64,000 bases of DNA from Imperialibacter roseus. GTDB lineage: Bacteria > Bacteroidota > Bacteroidia > Cytophagales > Cyclobacteriaceae. The stretch lies in assembly GCF_032999765.1 (NCBI RefSeq), contig NZ_CP136051.1:620001-684000 (forward strand), read 5' to 3'. Shown here one piece after another: positions 52,763 to 61,589 of the stretch. The first letter of the stretch is position 1. The number at the start of each line of letters is the position of its first letter. The notes beneath the pieces are model-generated. The model ran no database searches. It had not been told where the DNA came from and saw nothing but the letters and a program-made list of their open reading frames with translations. A program made the translations under genes and the position numbers.

Positions 52763-55403
52763 ACGTTCCCACATATCACCCCGTATCGACAGACCGCCCC
52801 GCTGGGCCACCCGGTTCCTGGAATGGTACTGCAAGCCTTCGCTTTACGAGGATCTGCAGGGAGACCTGCTGGAGTACTTCGGGCGGAATGTAGCTGCGAA
52901 AGGGCTGACCTACGCCAGGCTCATTTACATCATCGACGTGCTCAAATTCTTCAGACTATACACAGTGCAAAAACCTCAAATATTTAAAGGAATGAATCAG
53001 TTTATCTTACTATCCAACTACTTCAAAACCTCGGTCCGTAGCATGGCCAGGAATAAGCTTTTCAGCACCATCAATGTGGTGGGACTGGCCATCAGTATGT
53101 CAGTCGGGCTGCTCATGATTGCCTTCCTCACCGACATTTACTCATTCGACACTTTCCATGAAAAGTACGATCGCATTTACCGGGTGGGTAACACATACCA
53201 GCGACTGGAGGAGGACGAAAGCAAATTCGCTTCCACCTCTATTCAGGCAGCCAATCGTATCAAAAGTGATGTGCCGGGTATTGAGGAGATGGTGCTGATA
53301 ACGAGAAACTTCCGTGGAGACGCAGCTTACAACAGTAAAGTCATTGCGATAGAGGGGCTTTATGCGCAGGAATCTTTCTTTTCTGTGTTTTCCTTTAAGC
53401 TGAAACAAGGTGATGCAGCCACCGTGCTTAAAGAACCGTATTCCGTAGTGCTGGATGAGACCACGGCAAAAAAGCTTTTCGATGACAAAGACCCGGTTGG
53501 AGAGCTGATCAAGCTCAACGACAAGGATAGCTACACTGTTACCGGAGTGATGGAGGATATGCCTGGAAATTCACATTTGAGGGCACCGGTAGTGGCGTCT
53601 TACTCTACTTATGAAATTAAAGAAAAGGAAAACGAAGAGTCGACCAGGCTCACTCGCTGGAACAACATGTGGTCTAACTACATTTACATTGTTGTCAGAC
53701 CTGATCAGGACATGGAGGCTTTGCAGGCCAGTCTGAATCAGATTAGCGAAGATGAGAATAAAGTTGACGAGCACACGACTATCAACATGTGGCTACAACC
53801 TCTGGCTGCTATCGTGCCAGGAGAAGATCTAAGCAACCAGATCGGACCCAGCTTGGAATTGAAAATTGTCTGGATCATCGTAGCGCTCTCTTTCGTGGTG
53901 CTCGTTTCAGCTTGTTTTAACTATACCAATTTGTCCATTGCCCGCTCGCTCAGGAGGTCAAAAGAAGTGGGTATTCGAAAAACTGTCGGCGCCTCTGCAG
54001 GAAATGTCTTCACTCAGTTTATCCTGGAGGCTGTAGTCATCTCTGGCTTGTCTCTGCTTTTCGCTTTTGTGCTGTATTATCTTATTCTCCGGCCGAGGTT
54101 TTTGGAACTGGGTGAGGAAATCGGGGAGATGGTCACACTCCATCCTTCAGCGTTGACATTCTTATATTTTGGCTTGCTGGCAGTCATCGCAGGTCTTTTT
54201 GCAGGGTTCTTCCCGTCGCTTTTCCTGTCACGGATCAGCGTGCACAAAGTACTAAAGGATGTTTCGTCCCTGAAACTATTCGGCAACATCGCTTTTCGTA
54301 AGGTGCTGATTGTTTTTCAGTACACGCTGTCTCTTGCTTTTATTATAGGTGCTACCATGGCCTACAAGCAATACGACTTCGCAGTCAACTTCGACCTTGG
54401 CTACGAGACGGAAAATATTCTTAATATCGATTTGCTGGGCAATGATGTCGAGAAAGTAAGAACCGCTTTGTCTGAAATTCCAGAAATCACCGCCATGTCG
54501 GCTTCAACGCTTGTCACAAGTGTGGGGAGCTATTGGGGCACTAAGGCCAAATACAAGGACCCGCTGGACTCCACCAATATACATTACAATGGCATTGACG
54601 AAAACTACATTCCTATTCACGGGTTGGAGATCATTGCAGGCCGAAATTTCATTCCGCAGTCGGATAGTTCGGCGGAGAGCCAGATCATCGTGAATGAAAA
54701 GCTTCTTAAGCGATTCAATATTGGAGAGCCATTGGATGCCATTGGGGAGACGCTGAAGGTGGATGACAAGGACGTTAAGATAGTGGGTGTGGTAAAGGAT
54801 TTTCACTACGGTAAAATAGATTCCCCTATAAAGGAATTTGCTTATCGTTATCATGCAGACCAGTACTACGTCATTAATGCTTTGATATCATCGGCCGACA
54901 TTCCTGGCACAATGGAGAAAATTGAAAGTAAATGGGATGAACTGGACGCCATCCATCCTTTCGAGGCGGAGTTTTACGACGACAGGATTCAGAAGTCGTA
55001 CGATGAGTACCTGATCATGGTGAAGATTATCGGGTTTCTTGCATTTTTGGCCATTTCCATCGCCTCACTGGGCTTACTAGGAATGGTGGTGTTTACGACA
55101 GAAACCAGGCTGAAAGAAATAAGTATCCGTAAAGTGCTGGGCGCAACAGAGCGAAACCTTGTGTTGCTGCTGGGCAAAGGATTCATAACACTCCTTATTG
55201 TAGCTACTGCCATCGCAGTGCCTGCTACCTGGTATTTTTTCAATCAAATAGTGTTTAACGACCTGGCCTACAAAGCGACCTTTGGCTTTCTGGAACTGTT
55301 TGGAGGTGTTCTGGTGGTTTTTGGCATTGCTGCGCTCGCTGTGGGCTCTCAAACTGTGAGAGCTGCCCGGACGAACCCGGCGGACACACTGCGGAACGAG
55401 TAG
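52755..55403 (+). CDS. Orphan FtsX/MacB-type permease with N-terminal prefix (block 5, gene 4)
   Basis: An 882-residue protein. Prefix PPRWATRFLEWYCKPSLYEDLQGDLLEYFGR, linker QKPQIFKG and body start NQFILLSNYFKTSVRSMAR are the same as in block-5 gene 2. TM2 about 368, TM6 about 757. Coupling loops RRSKEVGIRKTVGAS and TRLKEISIRKVLGAT; it ends NPADTLRNE. It is the last permease of the array. A GC-rich hairpin 26 bp after the stop closes the transcript. No ATPase follows; the next gene is a response regulator. Confidence 0.88.
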   Translation: MSKRSHISPRIDRPPRWATRFLEWYCKPSLYEDLQGDLLEYFGRNVAAKGLTYARLIYIIDVLKFFRLYTVQKPQIFKGMNQFILLSNYFKTSVRSMARNKLFSTINVVGLAISMSVGLLMIAFLTDIYSFDTFHEKYDRIYRVGNTYQRLEEDESKFASTSIQAANRIKSDVPGIEEMVLITRNFRGDAAYNSKVIAIEGLYAQESFFSVFSFKLKQGDAATVLKEPYSVVLDETTAKKLFDDKDPVGELIKLNDKDSYTVTGVMEDMPGNSHLRAPVVASYSTYEIKEKENEESTRLTRWNNMWSNYIYIVVRPDQDMEALQASLNQISEDENKVDEHTTINMWLQPLAAIVPGEDLSNQIGPSLELKIVWIIVALSFVVLVSACFNYTNLSIARSLRRSKEVGIRKTVGASAGNVFTQFILEAVVISGLSLLFAFVLYYLILRPRFLELGEEIGEMVTLHPSALTFLYFGLLAVIAGLFAGFFPSLFLSRISVHKVLKDVSSLKLFGNIAFRKVLIVFQYTLSLAFIIGATMAYKQYDFAVNFDLGYETENILNIDLLGNDVEKVRTALSEIPEITAMSASTLVTSVGSYWGTKAKYKDPLDSTNIHYNGIDENYIPIHGLEIIAGRNFIPQSDSSAESQIIVNEKLLKRFNIGEPLDAIGETLKVDDKDVKIVGVVKDFHYGKIDSPIKEFAYRYHADQYYVINALISSADIPGTMEKIESKWDELDAIHPFEAEFYDDRIQKSYDEYLIMVKIIGFLAFLAISIASLGLLGMVVFTTETRLKEISIRKVLGATERNLVLLLGKGFITLLIVATAIAVPATWYFFNQIVFNDLAYKATFGFLELFGGVLVVFGIAALAVGSQTVRAARTNPADTLRNE

Positions 55404-55428
55404 CGCCCATGTGATTAGATCTTAACAC

Positions 55429-55451
55429 CAGGGGGACTAAAAATCCCCCTG
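55429..55451 (+). terminator. Hairpin ending the block-5 operon
   Basis: CAGGGGGA (55429-55436) pairs with TCCCCCTG (55444-55451) around a 7-nt loop. Only a short T-run (TTT) follows, so termination may be partial. Confidence 0.65.
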
Positions 55452-55580
55452 TTTACGGTAGAGGGTCAGGCAACTCTAAGCTGTTACCAAGCGTAAGTAA
55501 GGTCATACTCCAACCGTATTTTATGGCCGTGATCGATTTGCTTGATATAGCTGCTTTCCAGTTAGCCTAATTTTTATTGT

Positions 55581-56225
55581 ATGTGGTCAAACACTATGAC
55601 AACCATTCCTACCAAGATTTGTATCGTTGAAGATAACTTTGTTATCAAAGAAGGCTACAAGATTCTGATCGACAGTATTTCTAAATACCATGTCGTGAAT
55701 ACATATACTTCTTGTGAAGAGGCCCTGGATAATATCGAAAGCGACGCACCAGATGTAGTATTGATGGACCTGGAACTGCCGGGCATGAGCGGCATTGAAG
55801 GCATTGGGCGCATTAAGAAGAAGCTTCCGAAGGCCAATATAATAGTGGTTTCGCTGCATACGGACAAAGAATCAGTTTTCCAGTCGTTCAATGCAGGTGC
55901 AGCTGGCTTCATGGCAAAGGCTGTTAGCTACAGCGATCTTCTTGACGGTATTGACGAAGTGCTACAGGGAGGCGCCCCTCTTTCCAAAGAAATATCACGC
56001 ATGGTTATCGAATCTTTTCAACGCAACACAGACTCGCCGCTTTCCAGGAGAGAAACAGAGGTGCTGGAGAAACTGGCAGAGGGAAAGAGCTATTCCCAGA
56101 TCGCTGATGAATTATTTGTTCACAGAGAAACCATCAAGACGCACATCAAAAATATCTACATAAAGCTGGGCGTAAAATCAAAAGCCAACGCCATTGAGAT
56201 TGGCCGCCACAACAAGTACATCTAA
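55581..56225 (+). CDS. LuxR/NarL-type response regulator, orphan
   Basis: This is a 214-residue regulator (Met1 at 55581 or Met6 at 55596 may be the start). The receiver domain (about 11-130) has the acidic pair in IVEDN, the phosphorylated aspartate in VVLMDLELPGMSG, and the conserved lysine in GFMAKAVS. The C-terminal LuxR-type HTH (LSRRETEVLEKLAEGKSYSQIADELFVHRETIKTHIKNIYIKLGVKSKANAI) binds DNA. No histidine kinase is adjacent. It lies 177 bp after the permease array and has its own terminator; a functional link to the array or to the SusC operon is possible but unproven. Confidence 0.92.
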   Translation: MWSNTMTTIPTKICIVEDNFVIKEGYKILIDSISKYHVVNTYTSCEEALDNIESDAPDVVLMDLELPGMSGIEGIGRIKKKLPKANIIVVSLHTDKESVFQSFNAGAAGFMAKAVSYSDLLDGIDEVLQGGAPLSKEISRMVIESFQRNTDSPLSRRETEVLEKLAEGKSYSQIADELFVHRETIKTHIKNIYIKLGVKSKANAIEIGRHNKYI

Positions 56226-56250
56226 GTTTCAACCTGAATATACAATTGGA

Positions 56251-56275
56251 AAAAAGCCTCATTAGAGGCTTTTTT
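56251..56275 (+). terminator. Rho-independent terminator of the response regulator
   Basis: AAAAAGCCTC (56251-56260) pairs with GAGGCTTTTT (56265-56274), a 10-bp stem with a 4-nt loop ending in T residues. Confidence 0.88.
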
Positions 56276-56595
56276 CATTTCCAGCTTGCTCAATTCACCC
56301 TGCAAAGGAATTTCCCCTTGTACACATGCTTTCTCAAGCGGCCTTTCATTATATTATTTTCAATGAAACATGCTTTCTGTTGGAATTATTGAGCGCCCCA
56401 CATTTTAAAATCCCACAAATAGGGGGAATTAATCCCGCAACACTTCGCTGACATTTGAGATTGGATACTTCCGCGAAGGTAGCGGACTCTTTCCGGCAGC
56501 GAAAACCAAGGACAGCGAGGCGACATGCATAACCTGTGTGTATCGAATGGCTTGATAGCCACAATCATTTTTAACTACAATCCAATTATTTTCTT
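56276..56595. other. Long leader/promoter region of the SusC operon
   Basis: These 320 bp contain no gene. I find no exact TTTG / TAnnTTTG pair and no TTGAAC boxes. Such long spacers are usual before susC operons and may hold regulatory RNA structure, but none is clear by eye. Confidence 0.3.
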
Positions 56596-59500
56596 ATGAG
56601 AAAAATTCTACTGATTACAATTTTGTTTACTGCGACAGCATTAACCCATGTTTGGGCGCAGGACCGAACCGTATCCGGTAAGGTAGTCTCAGCCGAAGAC
56701 GGCACAGAGCTACCTGGTGTGAACGTGGTGCTGAAAGGCACCGCAACTGGTACCGTCACTGATATTGACGGTAATTATAAAATCACCGTTCCTTCATCGG
56801 GAGGGACATTGGTTTTTTCATTTATTGGTCTTTTGTCCCAGGAAACTGAAATCGGCTCCCGTTCCGTCATCGACGCTAGCATGGAGTCCGACGTGAAACA
56901 ACTCTCTGAGGTGGTTGTGACAGCAGTTGGTATTGAGCGGGAGAAGAAAGCACTTGGCTATGCTGTAACGGAGCTGAAAAGCGACCAGATAGCTCAAAAA
57001 TCTGAGCCCGATGCTTTGAGAGCCTTGCAGGGTAAAATACCCGGCGTCAACATCATTGGCGCAGGTGGTGCGGCTGGCCAGGGTTCTAACATCACCATCA
57101 GGGGAGCCTCTTCTCTGCTGGGAAACAACCAACCGCTTTGGGTAGTGGATGGTGTGCCTTTTGACAACACCACCTATGCCACTGGCTCATTTACCAGCCA
57201 AACCACTACGTCCAACCGTTCCTTTGATCTTGACCCCAACACCATCGAGTCAATGACAGTGTTGAAGGGTGCTGCAGCTGCGGCGCTCTATGGCTCAAGG
57301 GCTGCGAATGGTGTGATTGTAGTAACAACTAAAGCTGGTAAGAAAGGAACCCGTAAGGGAATGGAAATCAGTGTAAACACTTCCTATTCCACTGAGAAAG
57401 TATCCAATTTGCCTGATTATCAGACCCAGTATACGCAGGGCAATAACTTCCTTTATGTTGATGGTAACTTTGGCACGTGGGGTGCTCCCTTCGATTTGAA
57501 TTCGCCTGCATGGCAAGTGAGAGAGAATGCCACGCTAATCAAAAGCATAGACCCTGCTACTGGGCGCCCCTGGGTGGCTCACCCCTACGACCGGTATAAT
57601 AACCCGAATAATACGCCTTACTTCCCTGAATTTGGTAGCGATTCAGTGCTTCTTGGTACTTACAATACTCCTAAGGATTTTTTCCAGACAGGTGGAGTTC
57701 TTGAAACTGCCGTGAATATTTCAGGAGGCAATGACAAGGCCAATTTCGTGGCCGGCCTTTCCAGAATGAACAATCAGGGAATTGTGATTAACAACGAAGT
57801 GACCAGAACCAGCATGAACTTTGGTGGCAACACCACGCTGGACAATGGCATTTTCATTGGCGGTAGCATGACCTATGTGAATACTGATCTTACCTCGCCT
57901 CCGTCAACTGGTTTGTTCTCTGGCGGGCCATCTGTAACACAGCGTTTGCTTTTCACTCCACCAAACGTCAATGTGAAAGGGCTACCTTATCAGGATGCCA
58001 ATGGCAATCAGGCTTTCTATCGCCCTGACAACGACAACCCTTACTTTCTGGCCTACCATGCGCCACATACCAGCGATGTGGACAGGTACTTCGGAAATTT
58101 CAATATCGGCTACGACGTTTTCGAGTGGTTGAACGTGACGTACAAAGTTGGTTTTAACGGCTTTACAGACCGCAAACTAGAGGTGCTTCCAAGAAGCAAT
58201 ACAGCATTTCCCACAGGCCGGATCATCAAAGATGACCTGAGAAGGATGGAGCTGGATGGTAACTTGCTTGTGACTGTTTCAAGAGATTTGTCTGAACACA
58301 TAGGGCTAAAGGCCATCGTTGGTCACAACGCTAACCTTCGTACCGTGGATCGCCAGGCATTTCAGGGAGTGGGTATCATCGTTGATGGTATCAACGACCT
58401 CGACAACACGCAAAGCGTGACGCCTTTTGGAGGGAATAAATCTGAAAGAGCCTACCAGGCCTTCCTTGCTGACCTTTCTTTCTCGTACAAGGACTATCTT
58501 TTCCTTAACCTAACAGGTCGGAATGATTTAACCTCGGCACTGCCTAAAGACAAGAGGAGCTATTTCTACGGAGGCGCAAGCTCATCTTTCATTTTCACTG
58601 ATGCCCTGAATATTTCTAACGACATCCTGAATAGCGGAAAAATTAGGGTAGGCGTTGCCAAGGTGGGTAGTGACCCATCGCCATACCTCACACAGTCAGT
58701 GTTGTTCAATACCAACCCATCCGGGCCAGGCTTTGGTAACAATATTGCCTTTGTTGATTTTCCTTTCATTGGAACCAACGGACAAACTGTTTCCGGCGGT
58801 TTGGGCAATGGGCTGTTAACGCCTGAATTTACTACTGAATATGAAATCGGTACCGATCTGAGGTTGTTCAAAAACAAGGTCGGAATAGACTTTACTTATT
58901 ATAACCGAAACACTACTGACCAGATAGTGGCGATTACTGTGCCGTCTACTTCCGGCTTCAACAGTGCCGTGTCTAATATCGGTAAAGTGAGTAACAAGGG
59001 AATCGAAGTTGGCCTGGATCTCACGCCAGTATCGCTGGCCAATGGGTTCAACTGGAATATTTTTGCTTCGTTTACCCGCAACCGCAATGTGGTTGAAGAG
59101 CTGACAGAAGGCCTGGATGAAGTGTTTATCAATGGCTTCGGCAATAGCGTAAGGGTGGTTCATGCTGTGGGCTTGCCATACGGTCAGATCAAAGGCTCCG
59201 TAGCTGCCAGATCCGAAGACGGCCAACTATTGGTAGATCCTGCCACAGGAAAGCTCATTCAATCGTCTGAGGAGCAAATTATAGGCGACCCTAACCCTAA
59301 TTACATTCTGGGTGTCACCAACAGCTTCACCTACAAAGGCATAACTCTGAATGTGCTCTTCGATTATCGTGATGGTGGCGATATGTGGTCAGGCACCTAC
59401 AATCAGGTATATGGCCGTGGTTTAACCACAGGTACCGTGCCAGAGGGCCCAAGAGGTCGTGAAGTAACGGTTGTCATCCCCGGCGTGGTTGGTGATCCAA

Positions 59501-59916
59501 ACACACAAAGTGCAAAGCTGGATGACAATGGAAATACCATTCCTAACACAACTTCGCTGACTGTCAACGACTGGTACTTTATCAACACATTCGGAAGTTC
59601 AGGGCCGGAAGAGTTCTCTGTGTTTGACGCAAGCACCATCCGCTTGAGGGAGATTTCTCTTGGCTATTCGTTGCCAAAGAACCTCCTGAGCAAGACACCT
59701 TTTGGTTCTGCTAACATCTCATTATCAGGCAGGAATTTATGGTTCAAAGCGCTCAATTTCCCTGATGATCTCAATTTTGACCCAGAGACAAACTCCCTGG
59801 GAACGGGTAATGTGGAAGGCTTGAGTGCATTCCAGAGCGGTAATGCCCAGGGCATTGACCTGGGAATTATCCCAACCACAAGGAGATATGGTGTTAACCT
59901 AAGATTCACTTTTTAA
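56596..59916 (+). CDS. SusC/RagA-family TonB-dependent outer-membrane transporter
   Basis: This 1106-residue protein has a signal peptide (MRKILLITILFTATALTHVWAQ), then a carboxypeptidase-regulatory-like beta domain (VSGKVVSAEDGTELPGVNVVLKGTATGTVTDIDGNYKI), the plug domain (VVVTAVGIEREKKALGYAVTELKSDQI; ALQGKIPGVNI; RGASSLLGNNQPLWVVDGVP; TVLKGAAAAALYGSRAANGVIVVTTKAG) and a 22-strand barrel ending in LRFTF. It imports glycans or peptides with its SusD partner, powered by TonB. No N-terminal STN domain is present, so it does not signal to a FecR-type anti-sigma factor. The substrate is unknown; no glycoside hydrolase adjoins it. Confidence 0.95.
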   Translation: MRKILLITILFTATALTHVWAQDRTVSGKVVSAEDGTELPGVNVVLKGTATGTVTDIDGNYKITVPSSGGTLVFSFIGLLSQETEIGSRSVIDASMESDVKQLSEVVVTAVGIEREKKALGYAVTELKSDQIAQKSEPDALRALQGKIPGVNIIGAGGAAGQGSNITIRGASSLLGNNQPLWVVDGVPFDNTTYATGSFTSQTTTSNRSFDLDPNTIESMTVLKGAAAAALYGSRAANGVIVVTTKAGKKGTRKGMEISVNTSYSTEKVSNLPDYQTQYTQGNNFLYVDGNFGTWGAPFDLNSPAWQVRENATLIKSIDPATGRPWVAHPYDRYNNPNNTPYFPEFGSDSVLLGTYNTPKDFFQTGGVLETAVNISGGNDKANFVAGLSRMNNQGIVINNEVTRTSMNFGGNTTLDNGIFIGGSMTYVNTDLTSPPSTGLFSGGPSVTQRLLFTPPNVNVKGLPYQDANGNQAFYRPDNDNPYFLAYHAPHTSDVDRYFGNFNIGYDVFEWLNVTYKVGFNGFTDRKLEVLPRSNTAFPTGRIIKDDLRRMELDGNLLVTVSRDLSEHIGLKAIVGHNANLRTVDRQAFQGVGIIVDGINDLDNTQSVTPFGGNKSERAYQAFLADLSFSYKDYLFLNLTGRNDLTSALPKDKRSYFYGGASSSFIFTDALNISNDILNSGKIRVGVAKVGSDPSPYLTQSVLFNTNPSGPGFGNNIAFVDFPFIGTNGQTVSGGLGNGLLTPEFTTEYEIGTDLRLFKNKVGIDFTYYNRNTTDQIVAITVPSTSGFNSAVSNIGKVSNKGIEVGLDLTPVSLANGFNWNIFASFTRNRNVVEELTEGLDEVFINGFGNSVRVVHAVGLPYGQIKGSVAARSEDGQLLVDPATGKLIQSSEEQIIGDPNPNYILGVTNSFTYKGITLNVLFDYRDGGDMWSGTYNQVYGRGLTTGTVPEGPRGREVTVVIPGVVGDPNTQSAKLDDNGNTIPNTTSLTVNDWYFINTFGSSGPEEFSVFDASTIRLREISLGYSLPKNLLSKTPFGSANISLSGRNLWFKALNFPDDLNFDPETNSLGTGNVEGLSAFQSGNAQGIDLGIIPTTRRYGVNLRFTF

Positions 59917-59927
59917 TTGAAGAGAAT

Positions 59928-61571
59928 ATGAAGATTTTAAATAATAAACTTTCAAAGGTAGTGATAGTGATGCTGGCGATATTTAGCATGTCGTGTGGCT
60001 CAGACTTCCTTGATGTAAACACTGACCCAAATAACCCGTCTGAAGCCTCATTGAACCTGCTTTTACCAGCAGCGCAGGTGTCGGCTGGTTTTTGGACGAC
60101 CAGGAACGTGCAGGAAAATGCATCTGCATTTATTCAGCACTATACAAGGCTGAACCAGAGCACCTATAATATCACCGGTGCCAACTTCTCCAACGACTTT
60201 AATTCGATGTTTGATCAGGCGCTTAAAGACTTGCAGACAATTGTTAAACAGGGAGAAGAAGCAGGGTTCAAAGGATACTCTGGTATTGCTAAAGTAATGA
60301 AAGCTTACTTGTACATGGTGCTGGTGGATACCTGGGGCGATGTGCCCTACACTGAGGCACTGCAAGGTGAGGAGGTATTGTTTCCGCATTATGAAGACGA
60401 TGCTGCCGTCTACGACCACATCATTGATTTGGTTGATGTTGCGAAGGCTGACCTGAAGGAAGCCATTGAGAACAGCGAGTCGCCAGTTTCAAGTGATTTG
60501 ATTTACGGCGGCAACTACAGCAAGTGGGTGAAAGCGGCCAATACACTTAAACTCCGTTTGCTGCTCAATATTCGTTTGGTCGATGCCGCCAGATCGAAAG
60601 CAGGCATTGAAACGCTGATAACCGAGAACAATTTTATATCGACCAATGCTGACGATTTTCAGTTCACGTTTGGGTCGTCTGTGTCTCCCATGAACCAGCA
60701 CCCCATTTATCAGCAGGAGTACATCCCTGGCAGCAAAACTCAGTACATGAACAATTACTTCATGTACCATCTGATTGCTAAAAATGACCCCCGCCTGCCA
60801 TTCTACATTTTCAGACAGGGAGAAGACGCTGACCTGGATTTCCAGACCCAGCCATGTTCTCAAAGGAGCGATTGTGTGTATGGATGGCTTGGAGGACAAG
60901 AGCCTTCAAATGGCCTCCCTGCATTGGGTGCTGCGGCCGACGGTTATATTGGCAGAGATCATGGAGATCCGTCAGGTATCCCTGGTGACAACACTATCAG
61001 AGCAACTTTTGGCGTGTATCCGATAGGCGGTTCCTATGATGTTGGCCCCTCTGGGGGGGAGCGCAGGTTCGACAGGGGGCACGGCACGGGTGCTGGTATT
61101 ATGCCCTGGCTGACTAATTTCCATGTATCATTTATGCTGGCAGAAGCGGCCATTACGCTGGGTACACCAGGCGATCCTTTGGCACTTACACTAAAAGGCA
61201 TCAAGGACTCCTTCAGCAAAGTGGAGGCTTTTGGCCTGGCAATTGATCCTAACAATGCGGTAGCAATGGATCAGGCTGATGTTGATGACTACCTTGATGC
61301 CATTTCAGATAGCTATGCAGCTGCCGGAAACAACAGCCAAAGACTGAACATCGTGATGACGGAAAAATTCTATGCCAGCTATGGCAATGGGTTTGAGTCG
61401 TACACTGATTACCGTCGCACAGGCATGCCAAACGATCAGCCGTCGTCTCTTGCGCCGAGCGGCCCATTCCCTTTGAGGCTTCCATACCCTCCGGGAGAGC
61501 TTTCTTCTAATCCAAACGCCCCCAATCCGGTGCCTTTGGTAAGTGAGCCAATTTTCTGGGATGCTAACTAA
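59928..61571 (+). CDS. SusD/RagB-family (SusD-like 2) nutrient-binding lipoprotein
   Basis: This 547-residue lipoprotein has its signal ending in FSMSC (Cys23). It has the SusD-like 2 layout (SGSDFLDVNTDPNNPSEASLNLLLPAAQV; YLYMVLVDTWGDVPYTEALQG; helical TPR-like segments; FHVSFMLAEAAITLG; FYASYGNGFESYTDYRRTGMP). It caps the SusC barrel on the cell surface and captures the substrate. It lies 11 bp after susC in the same operon. Lack of nearby carbohydrate-active enzymes leaves peptide or oligosaccharide import equally possible. Confidence 0.93.
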   Translation: MKILNNKLSKVVIVMLAIFSMSCGSDFLDVNTDPNNPSEASLNLLLPAAQVSAGFWTTRNVQENASAFIQHYTRLNQSTYNITGANFSNDFNSMFDQALKDLQTIVKQGEEAGFKGYSGIAKVMKAYLYMVLVDTWGDVPYTEALQGEEVLFPHYEDDAAVYDHIIDLVDVAKADLKEAIENSESPVSSDLIYGGNYSKWVKAANTLKLRLLLNIRLVDAARSKAGIETLITENNFISTNADDFQFTFGSSVSPMNQHPIYQQEYIPGSKTQYMNNYFMYHLIAKNDPRLPFYIFRQGEDADLDFQTQPCSQRSDCVYGWLGGQEPSNGLPALGAAADGYIGRDHGDPSGIPGDNTIRATFGVYPIGGSYDVGPSGGERRFDRGHGTGAGIMPWLTNFHVSFMLAEAAITLGTPGDPLALTLKGIKDSFSKVEAFGLAIDPNNAVAMDQADVDDYLDAISDSYAAAGNNSQRLNIVMTEKFYASYGNGFESYTDYRRTGMPNDQPSSLAPSGPFPLRLPYPPGELSSNPNAPNPVPLVSEPIFWDAN

Positions 61572-61589
61572 CCATTAAAGAGAAAGAAC

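Noticed and set aside
13251-55403. Mobile element carrying the array
   Set aside because: No integrase, transposase, terminal repeats or tRNA-adjacent att site was found, and base composition by eye is like the flanks. Tandem duplication and conversion explain the array better.
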